This document shows positions 1 through 5,637 of a DNA stretch of 6,996 nt, piece after piece (positions within the stretch are counted from its first letter, which is position 1; each line of letters opens with the position of its first letter). Made by a program: the position numbers and the translations under genes. Source of the stretch: QVMP01 sp047974325 (GTDB lineage: Bacteria > Bacteroidota > Bacteroidia > Bacteroidales > Dysgonomonadaceae); assembly GCA_047974325.1 (NCBI GenBank), contig JBKECE010000209.1:1-6996 (forward strand). Direction: 5' to 3'. The notes under the pieces were generated by a model that saw only the letters and a list, made by a program, of their open reading frames with translations, made no database searches and was not told the origin of the DNA.

Positions 1-445
1 TATGATCATATTCATTATCTTCGTCTATAGCCAAACCAACAAATTTGCCATCAACAACAGAATCCGATTCTTCATAATCATACCCATCCGTAGACACAGC
101 TCCAATAACCTCAGTCTTATCTTTCAGGGCATCATATATATGCCTCATAGAATTTGCAAACGTATCTGAATATGAAGAGCTATCACCCAAACCGAACAAT
201 GCTACTTTTTTGTCAGAAAGATCAACATTCTCAAGTTTTGGTAAAAAACTTTCCCAATCATCCTGCAAATCACCATAACCTGTTGTGGAAGCTCCTAATA
301 TAAGGAAATCATAAGGTTTTAGATCATCAACTTTAACCTCCGAAACATCAAAAAGAGCTGCATCACCAACCACTTTTTTAATTTTAGAAGCCACATCTTT
401 CGTTGCTCCTGTCGAAGTACCATAAACTATTGCTATCTTGCTCAT
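1..445 (-). CDS. fldA: Flavodoxin, long-chain type (C-terminus cut by window edge)
   Basis: This is a small soluble FMN protein that carries one or two electrons at low potential and can replace ferredoxin when iron is scarce. The gene reads leftward from ATG at 445-443, and 148 residues are visible; the family is about 165-175 long, so roughly 20 residues lie beyond position 1. The N-terminus MSKIAIVYGTSTGATKDVA carries the phosphate-binding loop (T10, S11, T12, G13, T15). The FMN 50s loop is STTGYGDLQDDW (about 53-64), and the 90s loop is GLGDSSSYSDTF (85-96), with Y92 at the flavin-stacking position. The segment GYDYEESDSVVDGKFVGLAID (about 121-141) is the extra loop that marks long-chain flavodoxins. 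The tryptophan usual before the DW motif in many long-chain members is replaced by T55. No Shine-Dalgarno is visible, as is normal in this phylum. The gene is divergent from the nucleoside transporter. Assignment to the family is firm; its redox partner cannot be read from the sequence. Confidence 0.95.
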   Translation of the reverse strand, partial: MSKIAIVYGTSTGATKDVASKIKKVVGDAALFDVSEVKVDDLKPYDFLILGASTTGYGDLQDDWESFLPKLENVDLSDKKVALFGLGDSSSYSDTFANSMRHIYDALKDKTEVIGAVSTDGYDYEESDSVVDGKFVGLAIDEDNEYDH

Positions 446-512
446 TGTAATTAAATTTTGATATAACTTAAAAATATTATTTTGTATTTGACTTTTAGAT
501 AATTCATAAAAA

Positions 513-520
513 CAAATATA
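513..520 (-). promoter_or_regulatory. Candidate -7 promoter element of fldA
   Basis: Read on the minus strand, this is TATATTTG, an exact match to the Bacteroides sigma-ABfr -7 consensus TAnnTTTG. It would give a leader of about 60 nt before the fldA ATG. No good -33 TTTG lies at the expected spacing; the nearest is a TTTCG at about 541-544. The box is half of a perfect 12-bp palindrome (513-524), so the same motif also reads on the plus strand. In DNA this AT-rich a chance match is possible. Confidence 0.45.
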
Positions 521-677
521 TTTGTTCATATAAACATCTCGAAATATATTTTGCACATAAAGTAGATCCAATATAAATTCATATCAAAAAAACACAAAGC
601 ACAAATAACTAATAATAAACAATATACAACAATAAAATATTCTATAAATAAGTAATAGAAAAAATATATAAGACAAA

Positions 678-696
678 ATATTATTATAAATAATAT
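678..696. repeat. 8-bp perfect inverted repeat upstream of the NupG-like promoter
   Basis: ATATTATT and AATAATAT are perfect inverted arms separated by ATA. The centre is about 45 bp upstream of the candidate -7 box at 731-738, a plausible place for an activator or repressor to bind. The arms contain only A and T in a region of nearly pure A/T, so it may be a chance palindrome; no known operator is recognised. Confidence 0.4.
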
Positions 697-730
697 AGAA
701 AAAATAAGACTAAAGCCAATTTATAATTCT

Positions 731-738
731 TATATTTG
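731..738 (+). promoter_or_regulatory. Candidate -7 promoter element of the NupG-like gene
   Basis: TATATTTG matches TAnnTTTG exactly and lies 27 bases before the ATG at 766, implying transcription starting at about 741-745 and a leader of 20-25 nt. No TTTG is seen at the -33 position, where conservation in this phylum is weaker. The box covers the TTG at 736, the earliest possible in-frame start, so it argues that translation begins at 766. Confidence 0.55.
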
Positions 739-765
739 CGCATAAAACTTGAAAAACCTGTGCTT

Positions 766-2049
766 ATGAATAATACAAAGATCAGACTGATTGTGATGAA
801 CTTCCTCCAATATTTTGTATGGGGAGGCTGGATGATTACAATGGGAAATTACTGGTTCGACACAAAACAATGGGGCAGTGTTGAATTTGGAGCCATTTTC
901 TCCACAATGGGAATTGCATCTATATTTATGCCTACAATATGCGGTATAATATCAGATCGATGGATTAACACCGAAAAATTATACGGAATACTCCACACAT
1001 TATGTGGTTTAACTTTCATATCATTGCCTTTCATAGACAGTCCGGTCACCTTTTTCTGGGTCATGTTGATAGCAATGTTTTTCTATATGCCAACTATTCC
1101 ATTGGCTAATTCTATTGCATACAACGTATTGGACAGATATAAGTTAGACACTGTGAAAGACTTCCCTCCCATCCGTGTATGGGGAACAGTCGGCTTCATT
1201 GTGGCAATGTGGGTGACTAATCTTTCCGGAAACAAAGCTTCTGAAAATCAATTTTTCATTGCCGGCATCGCAGCAATTCTCCTCGGATTTTACGCATTCT
1301 TCACGCTGCCCAAATGTCCACCTCAAAACACTTCTAGCAAAGGAAAATCGTTTGTTCATCTTCTAGGTTTAGATGCCTTTAAATTATTCAAGAACAAAAA
1401 AATGGCTATATTTTTCTTGTTCAGTATGCTTTTAGGTGCAGCCTTGCAATTAACAAATGCCTATGGTGACACTTTTTTGAACGATTTTGGCAAGATAGCC
1501 GAATATCAAGACTCTTTTGTCGTGAAATATTCAACAATCATACTATCTATTTCACAAATCTCCGAAACACTTTTCATCCTTGCTATTCCGTTCTTTCTTA
1601 AACGTTTCGGGATAAAGAATGTTATGCTTATGAGTATGACTGCATGGGTGTTCCGCTTCGGCCTATTCGCCTATGGCGACCCTGTTGGAGGCTTGTGGAT
1701 GATCATCCTATCTTGTATTGTATATGGTATGGCATTCGATTTCTTCAACATATCAGGCTCCTTGTTTGTGGAAAAACATACCGATGCAAAAATACGCTCG
1801 TCGGCTCAAGGTCTTTTCACAATGATGACAAACGGTTTTGGGGCCATATTAGGAAGCTGGACAAGTGGATTGATCATTCAGGAATTTTTCTTAAGAGCCG
1901 ATGGCAGTAAAGACTGGCACGGAATCTGGTTGGCATTTGCTAGCTATGCTTTAGTTGTAACCATATTATTTGCCATTACTTTTAAATACGATTATAAAAA
2001 AGAACTCGAAAAAGAAGAAAAGGGCTTAAGTCCCAAAATTACGGATTAA
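766..2049 (+). CDS. nupG: Nucleoside:H+ symporter, NupG family (MFS)
   Basis: This inner-membrane transporter of 427 residues should import nucleosides with protons, for salvage. It is close to the E. coli NupG length (418) and has about 12 membrane segments. Family signatures are clear: FLQYFVWGGWMITMGNYWF near the N-terminus (13-31), FMPTICGIISDRW (54-66), VKDFPPIRVWGTVGF (130-144), YGMAFDFFNISGSLFVEK (320-337) and RSSAQGLFTMMTNGFGA (344-360). Residues lining the nucleoside site in E. coli NupG (from memory R136, T140, F143, Q225, N228, Q261, E264, Y318, F322) have counterparts here at R137, T141, F144, Q228, N231, Q264, E267, Y320 and F324. The C-terminal tail is short, charged and cytoplasmic. 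The ATG at 766 is chosen because NupG proteins begin just before the FLQ helix, and the upstream in-frame TTG at 736 falls in the probable promoter. Which nucleosides are moved cannot be read directly. The gene is monocistronic, with a terminator 28 bases downstream. Confidence 0.93.
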   Translation: MNNTKIRLIVMNFLQYFVWGGWMITMGNYWFDTKQWGSVEFGAIFSTMGIASIFMPTICGIISDRWINTEKLYGILHTLCGLTFISLPFIDSPVTFFWVMLIAMFFYMPTIPLANSIAYNVLDRYKLDTVKDFPPIRVWGTVGFIVAMWVTNLSGNKASENQFFIAGIAAILLGFYAFFTLPKCPPQNTSSKGKSFVHLLGLDAFKLFKNKKMAIFFLFSMLLGAALQLTNAYGDTFLNDFGKIAEYQDSFVVKYSTIILSISQISETLFILAIPFFLKRFGIKNVMLMSMTAWVFRFGLFAYGDPVGGLWMIILSCIVYGMAFDFFNISGSLFVEKHTDAKIRSSAQGLFTMMTNGFGAILGSWTSGLIIQEFFLRADGSKDWHGIWLAFASYALVVTILFAITFKYDYKKELEKEEKGLSPKITD

Positions 2050-2076
2050 GTAAAAGACTATTATCATTTTATAGCT

Positions 2077-2108
2077 AAATCAGGCGAGATAACTCCGCCT
2101 GATTTTTT
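2077..2108 (+). terminator. Intrinsic terminator of the NupG-like gene
   Basis: A perfect 10-bp stem, AAATCAGGCG (2077-2086) with CGCCTGATTT (2096-2105), closes a 9-nt loop and runs into six T (2103-2108). It stands out from the AT-rich surroundings by its GC-rich core. It should end the nupG transcript and separate it from nnr. The A run on the left arm is too short for efficient use in the opposite direction. Confidence 0.9.
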
Positions 2109-2121
2109 GGTTCATTCTTTC

Positions 2122-2151
2122 ATTGTATTGTTATACAAATAATTATATTTT
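2122..2151 (+). promoter_or_regulatory. Candidate promoter of nnr
   Basis: ATTG (2122-2125) and TATATTTT (2144-2151) are each one base off the Bacteroides TTTG / TAnnTTTG elements and are 18 bases apart, an acceptable spacing. Transcription would start at about 2157, giving a leader of about 34 nt. The strong terminator just upstream requires a separate promoter somewhere in 2109-2190, which supports this weak match. Confidence 0.35.
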
Positions 2152-2190
2152 CAAGATTTTTGATTATCCACATCTTAAAGTTTTTTATAA

Positions 2191-3678
2191 GTGAAAATAC
2201 TAACAGGTCCCCAAATAAAAGAAGCGGATAAGTTCACGATAGAGAATGAGCCTATTTCATCCATCCAACTTATGGAAAGAGCATCTGCAGCAATCGCAGA
2301 AATATTGAAGCTAAAGATCAGCAACTATCATTCAATTTTAGTTCTGGCAGGGAAAGGAAATAATGGAGGCGATGGCTTAGCTATAGCACGGTTACTTAGC
2401 GAAACGATGGATTGTTCTGTATTTATGCCATTTGCCACCGACGAGCTCTCCGAGGAATGTCATTCCAATTTAACACAGCTTCCACCAAATGTTGTTGTAA
2501 CGAATTCACTAGAGACTACAAAATTAACATCTGAGACTCTAATCATTGATGCTCTGTTGGGAACAGGAATGAAAGGAAACCTGGATGAAACACTGTCCAC
2601 GCTGATCGCTTCTGTCAATGAACTGTCCAACTATGTCATATCGATAGACGTTCCGTCCGGCATGTGCACAGAATTCGGAAATATCAATCAGATAATAATC
2701 AGAGCCAATGAAACTATAACATTGCAATTTCCCAAACTCGCCATGTTATTACCAGAAGCCGGAGAATATTGCGGAAAGATAACTATTTGTCCAATAGGAA
2801 TAAATGTGGAGGAGAACGATTCTTTTGAAACACCTTATTCATTTACTACGACAAATTTTATAAAAAAACGTCTAAAGAAACGAACTAAATTTGCAAATAA
2901 AGGGACTTATGGTCATGCACTACTTATTTGCGGATCTAAAGGAATGAATGGAGCTGCTCTGTTGGCAACAAATGCCGCACTGCGGTCGGGTTGCGGACTA
3001 GTTACACTTCATCTGCCCGAAGAAGAACGCTTTGCCGTCCAGGCTAACTGTCCGTCAGCTATTTTGAGTCTCGATCAGGATGCTTTTTTTTCTGAAATTC
3101 CGACAGACCTCCCCAAATATTCCGTATTAGCTATAGGTCCCGGTTTGGGGCAGAACAGTGTCACAATAGATGCTTTCAGGGTTTTATTAGAATCTTTTGA
3201 TAAACCGATGGTCATTGATGCTGATGCAATTAACATTTTATCAAAATATCCCGAACTGAAAAGGTATATTCCTAAAAACTCGATTCTTACACCACATCCG
3301 CGTGAATTGCAACGCCTGATTGGTGATTGGAGTGACGAAGAGCACAAATTGAAGAAAGTAATACATCTGGCGGTTGAAACAGATTCTGTAATCGTTCTGA
3401 AAGGAGCATATACAACAATCTGTACGGTCAACGGTCATTTCTATTTCAACCCAACAGGAAACAGTGGAATGGCAAAAGGTGGAAGTGGCGACATTCTCAC
3501 AGGTTTCATTGCCGGGCTTCTGGCTCGGGGATATGACTCTTTGGATGCTGCTATCATAGGAGTATACATTCATGGATCGGCCGGAGATAAAGTTGCCTCA
3601 ATCTATGGACAAGAAGCAATGAACAGCAAGGACATCATCGATTACATACCGGTTGTGATGAAAGAGTTGTATGAATAA
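2191..3678 (+). CDS. nnr: Bifunctional NAD(P)H-hydrate epimerase / ADP-dependent (S)-NAD(P)H-hydrate dehydratase
   Basis: This cytosolic metabolite-repair enzyme restores hydrated NADH and NADPH. The N-terminal YjeF_N domain interconverts the R and S hydrates, and the C-terminal ribokinase-like domain dehydrates the S form using ADP. At 495 residues it is the usual length for the fusion. The epimerase half (about 1-215) shows MKILTGPQIKEADKFTI, the Rossmann-like VLAGKGNNGGDGLAIARLL (51-69), IIDALLGTG (118-126) with conserved D120, and SIDVPSG (151-157). The dehydratase half (about 225-495) shows GHALLICGSKGMNGAALLAT (241-260), AIGPGLGQ (314-321), VIDADAINIL (341-350), LTPHPREL (366-373), VLKGAYTTI (402-410) and GMAKGGSGDILTG (426-438), with D434 as the expected catalytic base. 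GTG at 2191 is the start: a stop codon (2188-2190) lies immediately before it, and the next ATG would remove conserved N-terminal residues. No Shine-Dalgarno is seen. It is its own transcription unit, convergent with the gene at 3730. Confidence 0.96.
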   Translation: MKILTGPQIKEADKFTIENEPISSIQLMERASAAIAEILKLKISNYHSILVLAGKGNNGGDGLAIARLLSETMDCSVFMPFATDELSEECHSNLTQLPPNVVVTNSLETTKLTSETLIIDALLGTGMKGNLDETLSTLIASVNELSNYVISIDVPSGMCTEFGNINQIIIRANETITLQFPKLAMLLPEAGEYCGKITICPIGINVEENDSFETPYSFTTTNFIKKRLKKRTKFANKGTYGHALLICGSKGMNGAALLATNAALRSGCGLVTLHLPEEERFAVQANCPSAILSLDQDAFFSEIPTDLPKYSVLAIGPGLGQNSVTIDAFRVLLESFDKPMVIDADAINILSKYPELKRYIPKNSILTPHPRELQRLIGDWSDEEHKLKKVIHLAVETDSVIVLKGAYTTICTVNGHFYFNPTGNSGMAKGGSGDILTGFIAGLLARGYDSLDAAIIGVYIHGSAGDKVASIYGQEAMNSKDIIDYIPVVMKELYE

Positions 3679-3710
3679 TTCTTTATTTTAAATTGTTGGT
3701 TAAAGAGAAT
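3678..3710. terminator. Weak hairpin between convergent genes, possible bidirectional terminator
   Basis: The only 51 bases between the stop codons of nnr and the leftward glycosyltransferase contain ATTC-TTTA (3678-3685) facing TAAA-GA-GAAT (3701-3710). This makes an 8-bp AT-only stem with a two-base bulge and a 15-nt loop. The pairing is weak and lacks a clean T run, so it is only a suggestion of where both transcripts may end. Confidence 0.2.
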
Positions 3711-3729
3711 AAGTGATCTTGAATCTTTT

Positions 3730-5361
3730 TTACTTCAGTTTCGAGGATTCAATGTATATTGGTGGGGAAAAGATAGCAGTGTCCAGAATAAGCGGATTCT
3801 TGTCCACATCCATTTCATAATATTTTATTCCGGCTTCTTCCAGTTTAAGCCTAAAACTCACATTGCCATAAAAATCTATATTAATCGGAGTTGTTGAACC
3901 GGAGAGTGTCCTCACATAATCATCCACCATCCGTTTTTTATAAATGCCTGTACCCAATGTTACCACTATGGATATAATCATATTAACAACCACAAGAAAA
4001 TAAATCCCGTTGCGGAAATATCGCACCCATTTTTTACTTTGCTCATATTCCGAATACAACAACATGATCAGAGGAAAAGCATAAAATAATGGAAAATATC
4101 TTGCACCCCATCCAAGAGGTAACACAAAAACGGCTAACAACAGAAGAAGCAAAAAACAATTATAATACTTCACTTTTTCAAGATTTGTCTTATAAAGCAA
4201 AATATAGAGTATGGTGGATGCAATCAGTATCCAGCTAAAAAACAAGCCATAGCCACCAACAAGTCCATCATTCTTGCCCGAATGATGCACATTTTTCAAC
4301 GTAAGATTGGTCGGCAGAGCCAATTCTGTTTTGGTTGCAAATTTATCATTGTTCGGAAATGAGAATGTAGAAATCAGAAATGCTTCAATTCTATTTTTTC
4401 CCACTAGGCTGGGTGGTGTGTTCTCTTCAATCAAATCTACTTTATCGGTGAGTGGATAAAACGGATCGTGCTGATTTATCGTATTGGTGACGTAAGGATT
4501 TATTGCCCCGATGAATAATCCCATGCAACCGCTAACGAAAAATGTTAATAACGATCTCTTAAAACAACTGAATCTTCGAGCAAACAACAGATAAAGTAGA
4601 AAGAAAAAGGCCACATATAACACCCAAAATAAAATATTGAATTTAATGGTCACCGACAAAAAAACAACGATACCTGCCACCAAATAGTAGTATCCGGATT
4701 GTGTTTTGTTGAGGCACAATAGTGTTGAAATAAAGATCAGTAACAATGAAACCATGCTCCAATCCACATAATAGGAGAATAATTGATTTATAACAACCGT
4801 AGAGAAAGTAAATATCATTGATAAAAAAGCTCTCTTTCTCGTCGATAAGAAGTCAAAATAGATTGACAAAAAATTATAAAAGAAGAATAACGAGGCAAAG
4901 ACCAAAATAAAATTTATCGCCTTTCCTGCTTCAACATTCCCTGTCGTGCAAAAAATGGAAGCAGAGATTGTTTCCATTCCTTTAGCATAATGTTTCACCC
5001 ATAATCGCGCATCAATATCAGAGTCATAAATCGGGTTCCATCCATCGCGAAGACGGCTTATAGAATCCTGATGATATCGCTGCCCGTCGTATGAAGAGTC
5101 ATAGACATAAGCTGACACAAGCAGAACTATAAGCAGAAAAAAGATATGAAACAAAGATGAACGTATAAATAACGGCCTGTCTGTTCTCGTAAAATAATAG
5201 ATTACAAATAAAGATAAAACAACCGATATAGGAAAAATAAAGGGATTGATAGAAAATCCGAATATGAACAGCCACGATGCAATAAATAATATAAAAAATG
5301 GAATTGAAAGCAATCCCAAACCCGAAACAAAAGCATCTAGCACAGGCTTGTTTTTATCCAT
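3730..5361 (-). CDS. Polytopic membrane protein, probable GT-C-type glycosyltransferase
   Basis: This 543-residue protein has many hydrophobic helices (about 10-12), starting near residues 15-35, 41-58 and 69-87. After the third hydrophobic stretch comes a polar loop with YDSSYDGQRYHQDSI (87-101) and LRDGWNPIYDSD (104-115). Acidic residues with YH in the first large outer loop resemble the GT-C clan, whose members transfer sugars from polyprenyl-phosphate donors at the periplasmic face. A later stretch, NPYVTNTINQHDPFYPL (288-304), resembles the SPY..N...NPFYP signature I associate with bacterial GT-C-like proteins, and GWGARYFPLFYAFPLIML (417-434) resembles the late helix that often holds an arginine. 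The C-terminal 70 or so residues are soluble. The ATG at 5361 is chosen as the first methionine before the hydrophobic region, and a candidate promoter lies just upstream. Donor and acceptor are unknown. Other possibilities are an O-antigen ligase or polymerase-like protein, but the first-loop motif favours GT-C. Confidence 0.7.
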   Translation of the reverse strand: MDKNKPVLDAFVSGLGLLSIPFFILFIASWLFIFGFSINPFIFPISVVLSLFVIYYFTRTDRPLFIRSSLFHIFFLLIVLLVSAYVYDSSYDGQRYHQDSISRLRDGWNPIYDSDIDARLWVKHYAKGMETISASIFCTTGNVEAGKAINFILVFASLFFFYNFLSIYFDFLSTRKRAFLSMIFTFSTVVINQLFSYYVDWSMVSLLLIFISTLLCLNKTQSGYYYLVAGIVVFLSVTIKFNILFWVLYVAFFFLLYLLFARRFSCFKRSLLTFFVSGCMGLFIGAINPYVTNTINQHDPFYPLTDKVDLIEENTPPSLVGKNRIEAFLISTFSFPNNDKFATKTELALPTNLTLKNVHHSGKNDGLVGGYGLFFSWILIASTILYILLYKTNLEKVKYYNCFLLLLLLAVFVLPLGWGARYFPLFYAFPLIMLLYSEYEQSKKWVRYFRNGIYFLVVVNMIISIVVTLGTGIYKKRMVDDYVRTLSGSTTPINIDFYGNVSFRLKLEEAGIKYYEMDVDKNPLILDTAIFSPPIYIESSKLK

Positions 5362-5387
5362 TTTATTGGCTGTAAATAGGTATTTGA

Positions 5388-5395
5388 CAAAAATA
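5388..5395 (-). promoter_or_regulatory. Candidate -7 element of the leftward membrane glycosyltransferase gene
   Basis: Read on the minus strand, this is TATTTTTG, matching TAnnTTTG. Transcription would begin at about 5380-5383, leaving a leader of about 20 nt before ATG at 5361. A weak TTTC at 5416-5413, 17 bases upstream, is the only -33 candidate. If real, the gene is transcribed independently of the glycosyltransferase gene to its right. Confidence 0.4.
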
Positions 5396-5421
5396 TAAAA
5401 AAAGTTAGGTTTGAAAATAGA

Positions 5422-5556
5422 TACAACAAATTAGCTCGGTTGTAGACTCCAACTGCTACCTCTTATTTTTATTAGATGCACTTGCCTTGCCCCTGATTGA
5501 GAAAAAGGACAGCCGTTCATTAAAACAAAGCAAAGCGGAAGATGGCGGCTGATGGA
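5422..5556. repeat. Structured intergenic block, suspected dispersed Bacteroides repeat
   Basis: Between two AT-rich flanks lies about 130 bases that is visibly less AT-rich and full of inverted pairs: TACAAC (5422-5427) with GTTGTA (5439-5444); the near-palindrome GTTGTAGACTCCAAC (5439-5453, one mismatched pair); and CAGCCG (5510-5515) with CGGCTG (5546-5551). In the minus-strand frames it translates to SFFSIRGKASASNKNKR and, in another frame, GSSWSLQPS followed by a stop. I recall, without being able to verify it, similar strings in many short hypothetical ORFs of Bacteroides genomes. That would mean a multicopy intergenic element wrongly called as genes. No transposase or long terminal inverted repeat is present, so the boundaries are approximate. 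Confidence 0.45.
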
Positions 5557-5637
5557 TATTATAGAGATATGCTAAACATAAGTCATTGCTTTTCCTTGAG
5601 TTTGACCAGATACAATTAACATAAAAATAACACTTTG

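Larger units (their letters stand above)
446..765. other. AT-rich divergent intergenic region between fldA and the NupG-like gene
   Basis: This 320-base stretch contains no credible coding sequence and is extremely AT-rich. It holds a candidate promoter for each flanking gene (513-520 minus, 731-738 plus). It also holds the palindrome CAAATATATTTG (513-524), a perfect 8-bp inverted repeat with a 3-nt spacer (678-685 and 689-696), and an imperfect direct repeat (tagaaaaaatatataagac at 656-674, tagaaaaaataagac at 696-710). At this base composition such short repeats can arise by chance. I see no clear RNA gene, riboswitch or recognisable Fur box here. Confidence 0.7.

Noticed and set aside
494..512. 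Possible Fur-like site (GATAAT then TCATAA) near the fldA promoter
   Set aside because: Flavodoxin genes are often iron-regulated, but only one half-site resembles GATAAT and no inverted partner is convincing in this AT-rich DNA.
736..765. Ten-residue N-terminal extension of the nucleoside transporter from TTG at 736
   Set aside because: The TTG is inside a perfect -7 promoter match and the extra residues are not part of the NupG family N-terminus; ATG at 766 is preferred.
446..765. Invertible promoter or phase-variation switch in the long AT-rich spacer
   Set aside because: Bacteroides uses such switches, but no long inverted-repeat pair flanks a promoter here; the palindromes seen are short and A/T only.
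849..1359. Two 71-codon minus-strand open frames (849-1064 and 1144-1359)
   Set aside because: They lie wholly inside the transporter gene, have no recognisable domain and are antisense shadows of a strongly conserved protein.
1644..1910. 88-codon plus-strand frame inside the transporter gene
   Set aside because: Out-of-frame overlap with conserved NupG sequence; the product is rich in Arg and Trp without any domain.
2539..3573. Minus-strand frames of 62, 118 and 110 codons within nnr
   Set aside because: All are antisense to conserved catalytic regions of nnr, and no family is recognisable in them.
5362..5637. Remnant insertion sequence between the two glycosyltransferases
   Set aside because: No transposase fragment, target-site duplication or terminal inverted repeats spanning the gap could be found by eye; a small dispersed repeat is a better guess.
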